DNA of 64,000 nt, taken from positions 24,030,639-24,094,638 of the forward strand of contig OZ038436.1 of the NCBI GenBank assembly GCA_964036275.1. The letters run 5' to 3'. The translations under genes and the position numbers were made by a program. The number at the start of each line of letters is the position of its first letter. The first letter of the stretch is position 1. The notes under the pieces are model-generated. The model did no database searches. It was not told the DNA's origin and saw only the letters and a program-made list of their open reading frames with translations. Positions 15,201 to 27,758 of this stretch are shown here, piece by piece. The stretch is from Litoditis marina (taxonomy: Eukaryota > Nematoda > Chromadorea > Rhabditida > Rhabditidae).

Positions 15201-18038
15201 AGGAATAGCGATAAACACGGCAGAGCTAGTCTGAACAACGACAATTGGTAAATGAACAACTCGAAATATACCCGTGCACCTATAAATGTTTAGTCTGAAC
15301 GTGCGACTGGCAACTACTGATGTTGACGCAAGCATGGCTTCGTACAGCTGCAATCGAGACATTTTGACGGTACTAGGGTGGGATTTTCAGGTTAACTGAC
15401 TGTGCGATATTCAACTCTGATACAGGCTAAACTAGGTGGAGGGTGGACCATATCTGTCGTATGATTATCACTTAAATTGTCGTTGCGGCGCTAATAGGTG
15501 AGGAAATATCACTTCTTTCTTATTTAGTATTTATTTAGATTATTCTTATCACGGATAGTTCATAGTTGCCTCTTCAGACCCTCCAACATGTGATTTTGAC
15601 TCGAGGCGTTAACGGCTAAACCCATTAAGTGTTTAACCTCTACCACGCAAGCCAAAACTCTGAAAGTCTAGGGACGGAGGAGTAGGCGTGTAGGCGACTA
15701 TTTAGATGTAGTTGATGAACTTCAAGTTTGAAACCAAAAACTTCCTAGCAAATATTCGGAGCAATAAGGGATTATACCAGAACTGACAAATTTCATACTA
15801 TTCATCTCAGAACTCTTATCCTGAGAACACAGATCACAGACGCAGAGTGGGAGCGTACCTGTCTTCACTATTGTCCTTCTGATCTCTGCCCTCTCCACTG
15901 TTATCTTTCACCCGTACACTATTGATGGCCTTCAGGGCAATGGCGATAACCGGCTGCATTATAGAACGGGGAAACGCATACTTTCTGGAACGCAATATAT
16001 GACGTTATTAGCCCATCGAATCACACACAACCAACAAGATATACACATGAGCTATGTGTACTGCTACGTGTGGGTAGGGAAAGATTCTTACTTTTTGTTC
16101 TTCTCGTTCACGGAGCTCTCGATGAGTTTTTTGAGATTGGATGACTCGTAGATTGAGATCATCGCCGCTATCAACTGGAGTGCCTCGGATCTCTCCATTT
16201 CATTTTCCACCCGCAAATCCAAACCTCTGAAAGATATTATCCGTACTTCACAGGTTCAGATGAACTAAATGTTGGTTCAATTGATATATAATGATTCATA
16301 TATAGTTTCCATTAGTAGAATTTATCGCGATTTTCGGACATATTGTCTATACTTCAACGTTCAAGTTTAAGGGTATGAAGAGCTTCTAGTTAAGACAGGC
16401 AATCGATTTCATGACAACCTGGTTTCACCGATATATTATTCCACAATCGGTCTTCAAGTGAACAGGTTGTGCACAATCATCTCAGGCGATAAATGTACAA
16501 GGTACTTTTTAACTGCCATGATGAGTTAATAGTACATATACGAAATAGTCCTACCTGAAGATATTCTGCACTGTGAGTCATACATGCTAACATAATGAAA
16601 ATTTCGCGAGTGTGATAGTTACCAACGTGAAAACACACAAACTGTACTCATGAATAACTCACCTTACCACATAAATATCAACATGTGATGTCAGCATGAG
16701 CACCAAATTTCGTTCAGAACTCATAGAAACACGCAGAAGGCGGAAGCTCATAGCTCTTATGGCTGGATGGTCATCTTTCACAAAATGAATGAGCCTAAAC
16801 AAAAAATATGACTGAAACTTACATTTTTTTTATTATTTTGAACATATAATTTAGCATCACACACTTACGTAACTATTTTGGCAAAGGGAATAAAAGGAGC
16901 GGGTGAAATGTTCAATACGAAAAACTGGGAGGTTTCGGTGTAAAACGGTATAATGACCATTCAAAACTGATCTGAAATTCTCATTTTTCTCAGAATGAAA
17001 ACTGATGGAGTCATTTGAATTTTTCGGTCAGCGTTCGTGTGGTGTTTACAGTGGGATTCAATTCATAGAAGAGTGCCGGAAAAATATTCAACTATGATCA
17101 GAAAAAAGTGAATAAAAAGTAGGGAATAGGATAAGCAGAACACCGAACCTGGTAGAAAAAGGAGTAGAAGATCTTGATAATTACCGGAACAGAACCACAT
17201 GAATATTTATAGGAATATCACTATAGAACTATAACACGGTAGAACTCACGTTGAGCACATCAGCTCGAAAAATTCCGGATTGTGCAAGGAGTCGGGAATA
17301 GTTTGAGAGATAAGATGGTCCAACCGATTCAAGAAACTACACTTCGAATCATAATCTCCAGAAAGGGTGGAATCACAGTCTTCATAGATGAGACGTTCAC
17401 AAGCTGTGGTATCGAGATGCGGGACGGGCCTCGACACTTTCACTACACCTGAAACAACTACAGTCAGTTCTGAAAATGAATCGCTTTTGCTTGTTCTGTT
17501 AACAAGTTAACATGTTACGATTACGACCAAAACGTAACAATTGACACTCTTTGCAACACTGGATCGATCGCTTACTTGAAATACATGACCAGCTTATATA
17601 GGTAAGTACACAAATGACAGTCCGTGTCGCGAAATAATAAGGCTACCTGTATCAACAACCAATGAATGGGTAGTGCACACCACGACACCACCGTAGAGTT
17701 CTCCGACTCAGAATCGAACTAACTGTGGATTCACATCGATAGCAGAGCCCACAAACTCACTGCTTTTTTGCCTAGCTAAACCCCACTAACTAGTTGTTTA
17801 TGAGCCTCAAAAACCTGGAATAATGTTTTGTTTTGTTGCGGACGGGTAAAATTGCGGATAATGTTTAACTGAAGCAAAACCGACTGATACGTTCTTAAAC
17901 ACACTCACGCTTTTCCGGGCGTTTTTTCAAACTGTGAATGTAGTTCTGGCTGCCGCCACCATTTTGTTTCAAACGCTCTGTTTTCGGGAGACCCTTTGGG
18001 CGATCGAGTGAACACACAATTGGCGAATCCAACATCAT
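202..18038 (-). CDS. rict-1: Rictor, TORC2 subunit; 3' end beyond left edge
   Basis: Rictor is the defining scaffold of TOR complex 2, which phosphorylates AGC kinases such as AKT and SGK. Exons read on the minus strand: 18038-17909, 17448-17250, 16794-16663, 16226-16092, 15984-15859, 15230-15143, 14682-14557, 14421-14360, 14161-14027, 13888-13761, 13403-13315, 13237-13157, about 12935-12769, 12041-11877, 11681-11511, 10980-10956 (25 nt), 10863-10706, 10394-10218, 10041-9902, 2091-1959, 1280-1122 and 354-202. Intron phases agree at almost every junction. Matches to the recalled animal protein include ILRSWSG, DICCDFVNLP, LIVASLDY, SRLWCTRFLSAL and WGMRLILGQLGD. The start is the double ATG at 18038, seventeen bases after a TTCAG acceptor. 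Unsure points: the acceptor near 12935, the frame of exon 11681-11511, the donors at 12769, 10218 and 11877, and whether further exons were missed. The C-terminal part lies outside the window. Confidence 0.85.
904..1070. repeat. Purine-rich GA/GAAA simple repeat
   Basis: A run of GAGA, AAAGAAAG and related purine motifs lies in the rictor intron between exons 1280-1122 and 354-202. A short CT run lies at 411-429. No coding exon was seen from 360 to 1100. Confidence 0.85.
2092..4500. other. Rictor intron sequence without a recognised gene
   Basis: This is the 3' part of the large rictor intron, upstream of nested DB1. Only short open frames without convincing splice sites were seen. No RNA gene was recognised. 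Confidence 0.5.
4501..4507 (+). promoter_or_regulatory. Putative spliced-leader acceptor of DB1
   Basis: The acceptor TTTGCAG touches the DB1 start codon. A cis-spliced upstream exon was not found, so a spliced leader added here would leave almost no gene-encoded 5' untranslated region. This is inference from position; an upstream non-coding exon is the alternative. Confidence 0.5.
4508..9404 (+). CDS. DB1: secreted Q/N/P-rich protein with C-terminal DB module
   Basis: Ten exons: 4508-4651, 5026-5184, 5931-6116, 6296-6475, 6690-6764, 6991-7191, 7491-7661, 7919-8050, 8559-8687 and 9150-9404 (TAG). Every exon is a multiple of three and every intron is phase 0, giving about 543 residues. The first exon encodes a signal peptide (VGFLLLVAGLANA) followed by a short eight-cysteine segment. 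Exons 2-8 encode a long low-complexity region rich in Q, N and P. Exons 9-10 encode a DB module with fourteen cysteines: pairs NCC and PCC, plus GCAPLC and HCRPYC. DB modules are largely nematode-specific, secreted and of unknown function. The gene lies wholly inside a rictor intron, on the opposite strand. The ATG follows a TTTGCAG acceptor directly, so the mRNA is probably trans-spliced. An AATAAA lies near 9831. Confidence 0.87.
4828..4956. mobile_element. Palindromic MITE, TTAA-type, copy 1
   Basis: This imperfect palindrome in DB1 intron 1 has AAGGACGACTGTGGTG near its left end and CGTCCACATAATC near its right end, with CTTTAAA in both arms. The copy at 42005-42130 is better preserved. 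No coding capacity is visible. Confidence 0.7.
8073..8370. repeat. 149-bp tandem duplication in DB1 intron 8
   Basis: Two head-to-tail copies, 8073-8221 and 8222-8370, differ at about three positions (for example TCGTCG against TCGTTG). The high identity indicates a recent duplication. It lies entirely within the intron and does not alter the DB1 reading frame. Confidence 0.95.
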
Positions 18039-18400
18039 ACAAGTATCGGCATCTGAACCATATATTCGTCCGAGAAGCGACAAACGCAATACATTTTAAT
18101 TCGAAGCAGTGAACAGCTAATATTGTTTTGTGAAAGTATTCATTAAAAAAACATGAAAGAGTAAACATTTCTCATCATAAAGACAACTTTGAACGTCGAA
18201 TATGGGCACTGGTACGCAATGCGTACGTAGCTTTTGGTGCCGCGCCTATCGATCATTCGAGCCAGCTGGGGAGACAGGGTCTGAGCCTTCCTAGTAGGAT
18301 GCCGTTTTAGAACGGTTAGGTTTGTGACGTCATAGGGTCGGCTTTCGTTTTTCACTTTTTGGTTTAATTCTTATTTTAGTTGTCTATTTACGTTTTTAAT
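17909..18400 (-). promoter_or_regulatory. Rictor first exon and upstream region
   Basis: The presumed start is preceded by the acceptor GGTTCAG and a very short upstream open frame of five codons that ends at the rictor ATG pair. This could be a spliced-leader acceptor. No clear TATA element was identified upstream. Confidence 0.35.
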
Positions 18401-18794
18401 TCTCTTTGTGTATTTAAATGATATCTGGGTGCATTATTCGGGTACTCTGCGCTATCATTTTATCATAGTTCTCGTACTTACCTCATCATTTTTGTTTCTC
18501 TTATTATTGGTATAATTCCACTTTATTTGTTCATTTTGCTTTCCAGAACTATGATGAAGCATTATGATATGTTTCATTGTTCTCCTGTACAGAAAAAGGG
18601 GGAAGAAAGGATGTTTTTCGTAATACTGCAGGTTAGTTGGTTTGTTGATAAAACTTTTCCACTGCGGATATTTTCTACTGCGGCTTACAGTGGTTTTTGA
18701 ACCTGTTTCATTATGCATTAATCTCGTAAATCGTTAGGATATTGCCATATACCATGAGGACATTTCCATGTGTGCTATGTGAACATAGATCTTA

Positions 18795-19020
18795 GGCCAA
18801 TTCCACAAGGAACCCGGTATTTCGTTCGTTAACCCTAGCAGTGAATCATTAACCGGGTTATGTGGATAACTATTTTGTTAACCCCTTTGTAACCCTTTTT
18901 TACAATGTGTTTTGAGGGAAATTCGGGGTTACCAAGTGGTTAACAAAATGGTTAACCAGGTAACCCGGTTAGTTAACTGCTAGGGTAAACGAACTACAGG
19001 GTTAAATAAAGAATTCGCCG
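18795..19020. mobile_element. MITE of the GGCCAATTC family, copy 1
   Basis: The element begins GGCCAATTCCACAAGGAACC and ends with GAATTCGCC, its approximate inverse. The interior is a palindrome of GTTAACC and GGGTTA motifs. A second copy lies at 35945-36169. No protein is encoded. Confidence 0.85.
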
Positions 19021-21086
19021 GATCTTGCTGGGTTTTCGCATCGTCTGCAGAACGTATACCGCCCATGGTGCAGAATCGGTAGCATAGTATGATAATATTT
19101 AGATCAAGACAATCTATTCATTTACAATAAACAGCTTTTTATTAATTTGATGATCATACAGTCATGTGATCAACTTTCGACAGGGGGTATTATCGCTGGT
19201 CGAGGTTGAACATCGAAAATATTATGGGATCCGGTTTCGAGTGCCACATGTGCATACTTTTTTATGGTTTATTCATCAATGAGTGTAAAATGAAAATGAA
19301 TGATTTCGGTTGCATTGTGGGTGGGTAGTGCTGGTAGTAGCCGTTTGATCAAAACGGCGGTTTAGTTGAAACTCTCCAACAACGGCAACAACTGGTTGTG
19401 ATTTTTGTTAGCTCTCGGAGTTTTGTAAACTATCCGTAGTTTGTCATACAGGTCTTCAGTAGCAGTTTGATTGAAATTTGATATAAGTTTTCTCACCTTC
19501 TATAGATTCTCTACTGAATGGCTAATAAAATCGCTAATGACAAGAATTGCTACTGTATGTTCTAGGTTCTAACACCGCTACTGTCCACAAATTACCCTCC
19601 TCAGTTTGCGAAGTGCTATATTCATACAAAACAAGGCTGAAGCTGCCCATTCTCGAAAGTGGAACCCCTTCTTCAATTCCGTCACATCAATCTGCATCAA
19701 TTTCTCCACAAACAACTTAGTTTGGTAGAATAGTGGCCCGTTTTTCTTAATGTTGTGAATATACGAAGAATTTTCAGAAAATGTGACCTTGATAGCTGTT
19801 TTCCTTTTCGTTTTTCAATCCTCATTGGTTCCAGAGTTCCCACGACCGCAGATTACTGGATATTTCCGGCTTCCGAAGCACACATGGACTTGTCCTTCAA
19901 TCTTTCAAGTTTTAACGTAAGTTATTTTGAAAATTTTGGAATGAAAATTGTCTGCTTCACGCCTGCTGCTGCCAATTTCAGCCTCTAGGTCTTGCTCTTC
20001 ACGGTTTCCTGGATCAATGAAGTGAGTAAAAATGTTCATGAGTCGGAATGAAACATGGCTATGCGAGGTATATCAAAACGTAACATTTCAGGGGACGGCT
20101 GAACTGATGTTTACGGGCTTTTATCTATAGCATTTATCTAATCTAATGTCTTATAATTATATATTTTGCTCAATATTCTAGTTTGTGATATTTCATTCTC
20201 AAAAGCGGGTAAGTGGATTGTGAAAGTAGTTAACTTTCACAAGTTATTACAAATACATTACGTGTTCTGTAACCATACGTCAGACGACTTTGTTGTCTAC
20301 AGAAGTTTATTGAAAACCAGGTGTTTCATCTAGGCAACCAAACTACAAAACAGAGTAACCGATTCATTTTTCACCCATAATGTGCGACTATTTTCGAAAT
20401 TGGGGTAATCTAAAATTCTATTTTGAAGAAGAACGGGTCGCTCAATGAACCATCCAACGATGTCGACATGTCGTCCTACGTTTGTCTGTAACTCATATAT
20501 TTAGGTTATAAATAATAAAAGGACCATTTTTATACAGAATGGTCACCATTCTGTATCTGTCTCAGGATAGGCAAATGTGGGTATCTAGAGGCTGGAAACA
20601 ATATTGTGTCATTTCCTCTTCAGTCTGAAAGATTATATTGTATGTTTCATACATACTTTTCCGCCATTCAGTGTTGAGGAGATTCACATGGATTACTCTT
20701 AAACGTGTAAAGGATTATAAAATGAAGCTGGTACTGGTTAGATAGTACTTCTCTTTAACAGTGCTATCTTTTGGCGACCTATCCGTTAATATCGGATAGT
20801 TTGGTACATGTTCATGTTATAACATTTGCTATATCGGCAAAGGCAAGTTAGGAAGGGGGTGCATCAGTTAATGGTTATAAATAATGAAATATTCGAATTG
20901 TTCATCTTATTTTTTTCTTATACATATGTTGAATGTATTTTATTTACTTTTCAGATCGTTCGCGTGATGTCTGTTGGATCAGATGGGATTTACGTATTTC
21001 AATTTTAGTTAGTATACTTTTCTAGCTGTGATTTCTAAATCTAATTAGTCACTCTAAACTCTAGAAATAGAAGCAGATTTTTGTCA

Positions 21087-21102
21087 CCCCCCCCCCCCCC
21101 CT
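21087..21102. repeat. Poly-C tract
   Basis: An uninterrupted run of C residues. Similar C or G runs occur near 12069, 34003, 35395, 35550, 47715 and 56238, so homopolymeric C/G tracts are a property of this region. Confidence 0.9.
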
Positions 21103-22627
21103 CCCTTGAAAAGAAGTCAGCCAGGTGTACGGGTTGTCTGGGAGTATTTCGAACACTCACAGCAACCTCATCATTTGTCTGAACTTTTCGAACTTGTTGT
21201 ATCCTATATTTGAATGTTAGTGTAGTCTTTTTCGGTGAATGTACATGCTAGTAAAATTGTTTTCTTTGTGTTGTAGGACGGAAGAGCCCAGCAAGTGAGA
21301 AAGATATATCCAGAGTAAACGTTAGTATAGTCTTTTCCATTTCTACTGAGACTCTTACAGTATTATTACCAAACTTTCCGACCACTTTAATTGCGTACAT
21401 GTTATCAAAAACGGTAACGATATCTTCTTTCGATTTTGACTCATCTTACAAAGAGTGTTTCCAAATTTATTGGACAGTTTCGATATTGACATTAGAAATC
21501 AATTTACAACTTTGAATGGGTAGGTAGGAGTCTCATTAGAAATTATGTCGACTATATATCGGTAGGCCTGTGGCCGTACTTGCGACATAAGATCTGAAAT
21601 GTAGACCTTCCGGAAAAGAGTCCCATTCAGAATAGTTTGAGTAGTGTATAGTATGTACAGTTGACTATCGCCAAATGTAAACAGTTTTACATTGTACCAA
21701 CTAGTTTTTTTTCATTGTGAAATGATTGTAGAGAGTATTTTATAGCTTCGCATATATTTCACTTTTCTTTCTAGAGGTAACAATGATGTTCGGAGCCCTC
21801 TACTCTTGAGGTACAGACATAAATTTTTCGCAAACTTTTGGTACGCGTTTACAGATGATAAAGTGTATAGCATTTATGTACTTTGTTCCAAACTGAACTT
21901 TTCACAGGTACGCTTCTTTGGTGCATGTAAAGTATATACATAGACACTAGTAATAGTGGGTAACGATTAAACTACATTACAGATATACCAAGTTTGTACA
22001 AGTTTCTAGAAAACATATAAATCGGTTGATATATCTGTTCATAGTGTTTTAGCTCGAAGATTTCCCGTTCCTTCTAGGAAGTTGTAGTTTTCATCATGTG
22101 AAACTTTGCTGTAAAAAAAGTACATGATCGTTGGCGACGGTGAACTCGACGGTGAACATTACACATCCTGTTAGTTAGGAAGATTCCGTGAAACATTGCA
22201 CAAATGTGAATAAATCAAGAATAACTTTATGTTAAACTTTTCGAAAAAAATAGTGCCTAAATGGGTAACTGTCAACCAATCTGAAGGATTCGCTACCTAC
22301 GCTGCTGTCAAAGTACACTATCTCTTTTCATGAATATCAATGTATACGAATGTATCTGATGAATGTTTTGTATCTGATGAATGTTTTCATAAACAACCTA
22401 TGAAATGATAAAAATCAGTTGCTGCATATGACTTTGGCAAGTTAGATCATTTTCATAGAGAACCTTGCCTATCTGACATCTTTTTTACACAACTAGATGG
22501 GAAAATACTGCTGTGTAAACCTATCACACATGCCATATGGACTCAATTTTGTGATAGGAAAGTTGGATAGTGGTTAAGTAACAAAATCCTTGTTAACTAC
22601 GGATAGTTGATTCGGATAGTTGATAAG

Positions 22628-23415
22628 TCTATTTTGGAAACAAATTATTTTTTGATGTTGATCAACTTTCTGCACTCGCCGCCTTTAAATCGTGCACGAG
22701 AACATTGTTTGTGTATAATATCACTGAAACTCACTGAATAACTGTTTAGTACACATACACTAACAAAACAGTTTAAATTTTAGGCGATTCCATTCAGAAT
22801 CAACCGAATACGGTTGAAAATAGTCGTTTTCTGGAAGTGTCAGAATGCAAACTCCTGTACAACAGGATACATGAGTGGTGAATGCAAATCGAGCAAAAAC
22901 AGCCGAAACGTAACAAAACAGATTTTTTTGTGGGTAAATCATCATAAATCATCAATTTCAATGAATTACACGATTTTTCTCTATCATTCCCGACTCGGCG
23001 CGTATAATACTCCGTTTATTGAGAATTTCGAGCAAATTCAGCTCTTTTCTGTCGACGATGAAGAAAAGTGAGTTCAAAATTGACAATTTATCCCAGATTT
23101 GAGTAAATGAGTGCTGAAAACTTGTTTTGGGAAGTTTCGGCGGTTTTTGCTCGATTTCCATTCACCACTCATGTATCCTGTTGTACAGGAGTTTGCATTC
23201 TGACACTTCCAGAAAACGACTATTTTCAACCGTATTCGGTTGATTCTGAATGGAATCGCCTAAAATTTAAACTGTTTTGTTAGTGTATGTGTACTAAACA
23301 GTTATTCAGTGAGTTTCAGTGATATTATACACAAACAATGTTCTCGTGCACGATTTAAAGGCGGCGAGTGCAGAAAGTTGATCAACATCAAAAAATAATT
23401 TGTTTCCGAAATAGA
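22628..23415. mobile_element. Fold-back element with arms of about 280 bp
   Basis: Bases 22628-22911 reappear as a nearly exact reverse complement at about 23136-23415, with around 225 bp between. Both arms contain CATGAGTGGTGAATG and ATTGTTTGTGTATAATATC. The centre has no recognisable gene. This is either a non-autonomous fold-back transposon or an inverted duplication. Confidence 0.9.
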
Positions 23416-23959
23416 TTTAAATTGTTCGTTCATATGAATTATGTATGTTTACCAGGAAGGTTTTTGTGAAAACGTCGAATTTCAAGTTTTTTAGACGTTT
23501 TTTGCCTTGGCTGTTGTGCAGGATTACTGTAGCTTTCGACAAAGTTGTGAGGTTATAGTGGAATCAACTATCCGTACATGAGATTAACTTTGTCAATAAA
23601 CTATTTTCAATTGACCACAGGTATGTGTGAATGTGGGTATATGAGAAACGTTCATTGGAAACACGAGCATTTCACATCACATTATGGTAAAAATCTCAGG
23701 TAGTCCGAAATCTTCGTGAACATGGTTTGCTGTTCGTTAACTATCAAACAAACTTGTTTATACTCTTTAGTCTCTATGAACATTGATTGTCGAACTTCGG
23801 GGAGATTTGTGAAAGTTTTCGTGTTCTCAGATGGTGTATGCTGAAAGGTTCGCTCATTGCTACTATGTGATTATATATTTTTTTAATACTGCCATTGCAC
23901 TATCACTTAGTGCAGACTATTCAACTATTAGATAAACTTGCGAGAAAATTGACCGAAAA

Positions 23960-24237
23960 ATGGAAAATGCAGGGGATGAACCAGATCTTCGCTGTAGTTT
24001 GGTCTCGATGACCCCGAGAGTGGCACGTTTTGACCTTGAGGTTCCACGTGAGTGAAACTGTTCAGGGAAATTATGTATCATGCTAAAACCATGTACCTAA
24101 ATCACATATGGCTTATATAACGTTATGAGTCTGCATAGAATGCTCATAATCAACGTTTTAATATATTGTTTCTAGAACTACATTATGAACGAGGACAGCC
24201 GCCTATGTGCGAGTTGATTCATATTAACCTTCCCTGA
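23960..24237 (+). CDS. Possible two-exon gene for a 49-residue protein
   Basis: Exon 23960-24047 begins with ATG and ends at the donor GTGAGT. Exon 24176-24237 follows a TTTCTAG acceptor and ends in TGA. Intron phase agrees (phase 1). The product starts MENAGDEPDLRCSL and ends CELIHINLP. I recognise no family and see no signal peptide or membrane segment. The intron is 128 bp. It may be a genuine small gene, or the first two exons of a longer one with an undetected donor before the stop. Confidence 0.4.
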
Positions 24238-24239
24238 CA

Positions 24240-27200
24240 GTCTACCAGGCAACAACTTTTGCCATAGACCGGAGACATTTCGTTTATTTAGCTGTATTTC
24301 GGTGTTCCACACAGAATCCCTCAGAAGGTTATACTGTCCTCAACTCGGATTACAAGATTACAACCATAACTACGGTTCCTCATGAATCGCTATCGGTTGT
24401 GTAATTCTATTAGAACCGAGGTTCACACCAGAAACTACACTCATTCGAAAAGCTACCGTGCGTTAGTATTTTCTCTGAGAAAACGAAGTTGAATATTAAA
24501 CATTGAAGAAGATTTGGAAAACTTATGCGAAGTTCCAGACTACAGTACAGAGGGATGCTTTAAATTTTTCAATCTGTCTGAACCGTACACATGCAACCTC
24601 CAGAGAACCATGGAATAGAAACAACCGTAAAAAGTACGTATATTACTTCTATATCCCTACCCAACTACGCCTAAAGGTCTTCTTCTCTGACCAGAACTGC
24701 TTGTCATCCTCACTTCTAGCACACTTTTAAAACTCCTATTGTGAACCTCTTACACCTGATGATACTATTTGTCTTTCTAATAAATTAAACGGATTGAAAG
24801 TTCATAAGAAATAACTGAAAAGGGAAGTTCATAAAGTATTACTTGATTTGCACACGGGATAGGACTAGAAGTATGAAGAGACTAACATAACAAAGAAATT
24901 TAGATACAAAAAAGATTGATTAGAGATGGTAAGACAAGTGATGAGGGAGCTGTGAGTGTTCCGAATACCCCCAGACAACCCGTACACCTATCTGACCTCT
25001 CGAGGAAGGAGAAGGAGAAAACAGAGGGAACAAACTATATGGAGGTTATTAAACAAATTAAGTTCTTAAGTTCTAAAGTAACTATAATTTTCATCACTCA
25101 AATGAGATTATCATCAATATTTAACCACATGAGGATTGTCCCATCATCCGACCTCGACACATGAGGAACATCTGAAAAAAGAAAAGGTAGAAACATCATT
25201 CAATAATATCTCTTCCAGTTTTCTAGACAATTTGGTGAGCACTCCGACAACGCACGACCAAGGTTGCCGATGGTTCATCGTTCATAATTACACCTTGAGA
25301 TGTAATAAAGTATTATAACCTGTTTGCTCTGACCGACTGACAAAATACAACTTTAATTTCGAAAAAGTAGTTATCGCAACCAAACTTCATATTATCATTC
25401 AAGAGATTACCACGAGTGAACTATTACCTTATCACAATATTGAGTTGACATACCCAGAAAGTTTTTCTAGCCACACAAATATGTCCAACTAGCAAATACT
25501 AGACTTATCTCAAACACTACTCACGAACGACTAAGCTCGAACTCTCGAACACATTCGGGAAAATAATCTAGAGACAATGAACTGCACGGAATATAGCTCA
25601 TAGATAGCTATATACACCCATGGATAATCGTCGTTGCAGCTTGGTCGACGAGTTATCTAATCTTTATTGGAGATAATGGTGAGTTCAAGTTTTACATAAT
25701 ATTTCCATTCACCCGAGGCCCTGAATTGAGTAACAGTAGATTACTAGAAATTCTGAATCCATACACATATTTCACTAGGCCACGCGAACAGCGAATAAGA
25801 AGAGCTATCTATGAGCTACGGAGCAAAAGTTGAATCGGCGACTCAATGCCTTCCTATTATGTCAAACTCAAACTTGTATATTACATTCGTATCCAGTCCC
25901 GAATCCTGTTCGAAATAAAATGTCATACAGGACCGATACCAGTGCACATTGAAGCTGCGAGCAACTATGACAATTTGGTATTCAATAATGAACAGCGAAG
26001 CCGCAATAAGACTTACGGTGTACTCGGCAGTTGGCAGTAAACCAGCAACTATGATTGATGACTAATCATATCATTTTTTCAGTCAGTATTGCAGAAACAA
26101 TATAAGTTAAGTGAAGGTTATGTGAACGTCATGATTTACAAAATCAGGTCTATGGTACACAAATTAGCCGAGTTTCAACCTAACAGACGATGTACAAGTT
26201 TAAGCAATTTTACGAATACTACAACATCTTGGAAATGTTTACAAGAGGTAGCTGTCAACTTTCCATATAACGGTTACCGCACGATCGAAAGTAACCCTCC
26301 GCAAATGCTCAACTTTGGTTATCACAAAAAGTTTATAGTATCTCGTTCCATTTCTTTTAGTAATCGGAATTTAAAAACCAGGAACTCCCCAACTAGACGA
26401 ATAAGAACATGAACAAGAATTGGTGTGCCATCTGTATCTAGTGCTCATATTTCAGACGGTACGCACGTTTGTATCATTTTCACTTACTCATCTCATATAT
26501 ATATAGCTACCACGTAACTACTTCACCCATACCCCAGTAAGGTTGTCCGGAAAGTCAAAAAAAATCAAAAAACGGACTACTTTTTAGCCGAAAAAAAAGA
26601 CAATCGGGTCAACTTTTAATGAAAAATCATTAATTTTCACTCGTTTACATACGAAAACGGACTAATTTTTGTCGCTTAGTCTGACCTTACTAGTGTTTGA
26701 CTTCACCTATCAATTTCCACAAAGTCAACAAATCGAAATTTGTTCAATAATTAGGAAAATAATGATAGTGATCTGAGTGAGTCAAAAAAACCAAAACTAA
26801 GGTTATCTCGATATAGGATATTTGAGGAAAGCGCTATATTAATATTTATTGTATCAGTTACACATCATCATTCTAGATTGCATGTTGGGTTTCTAAGATT
26901 CTATACCAAAATCCTTCGCGATATGGGTGGGAATGTGGGATAGTAGTAGTATAGATTGGAAAGATTGCAGAATTAACAATTGAACATCACTCCAAGGTAG
27001 AATAACTAATTAAAGAACCCCAATAGCGATTTCGAATCAAAAGTGGAACTTGGGCATTGATATGATTTGCAATCGTCCATTTTCGAGAAAAATTCTAGTA
27101 TAGCCCAGTTACCGCAGCTTGCCGGGTTACCACAGCAATTCACCAATTGAAACTAACTTCTACAAGAGGTTCATGTATGTGACAACTGACAAACCAAATT

Positions 27201-27670
27201 CTCATTTTAGAAAGAACGTTATAAGATTTGATATACGCACGAGCGACCGGGTTGCATTCAATATGAAACCAAGAAGCAAACTTTTGAGAAAAGTGATTGG
27301 TTGCGTTCATAAAGCAACCTAGTTGCTTTTCTAAACCTGGGGAATAAACCAAACTATGAAGCGGTTTCTTCTATCGTCTGCCGAGAATAATATGTTCTAT
27401 CTATTCGGAGATTCATCACAAACAGGATTGCTTTGGAATGCAGAGGTCAGACTCATTGTCAAAGCAACCAACCAGTATAGATGGGGCAAGAATGGCAACG
27501 GGTTTGCTTTTTCGTTTCCCATTGAATGTGGACTACAAAATTAAAATTGCTTTGCCTTTGAAATCATTGCGGTACGAAACGCTCGTCAAACTTGCCAAGA
27601 ACCAACAACAGATTGCACAAATTTTCAAGTTTAAAAAGAACGTAATATAAAAAGGGCAATGGAAAATACA
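24240..27670. other. Spacer without a recognised gene
   Basis: Only short open frames without family resemblance were seen. An imperfect palindrome lies at 26537-26696, with AGTAAGG at one end and CCTTACT at the other, and is probably a MITE. GCTATCTATGAGCT-like inverted motifs occur near 25600 and 25800. Confidence 0.45.
26537..26696. mobile_element. Small palindromic MITE
   Basis: The ends are AGTAAGGTTGTCCGGAAAGTC and, inverted, CTAGTAAGGTCAGACTAAG. AAAACGGACTA occurs in both halves. There is no coding capacity. Assignment as a MITE rests on structure only. Confidence 0.5.
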
Positions 27671-27673
27671 TAC

Positions 27674-27758
27674 CTTTAGCCGGCATAAATGCTGCACCTC
27701 TCAACTCTCCATTGAACACACCATCCAATAGCTGGCTGTGGCAGCGGCTGGTGAACAA
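27674..27758 (-). CDS. Orphan candidate exon
   Basis: An 85-bp open stretch is flanked by a good acceptor (ATGTTTCAG) and donor (GTATGT). It reads LFTSRCHSQLLDGVF, then NGELRGAAFMPAK. No partner exon was found on either side, so it may be a relic or a false exon. No family is assigned. Confidence 0.25.

Larger units (their letters stand above)
18400..22620. other. Gene-poor spacer upstream of rictor
   Basis: No convincing exon chain was found. The stretch holds one MITE (18795-19020), a run of about fifteen C residues near 21087, and the left end of a TATAGTC-type MITE near 21326. The short open frames here lack splice sites or family resemblance. Confidence 0.5.

Noticed and set aside
27674..27758. 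Assignment of the orphan exon to the UFM1 ligase UFL1
   Set aside because: The resemblance to a short GxLRG segment is too brief, and no neighbouring UFL1 exons were found.
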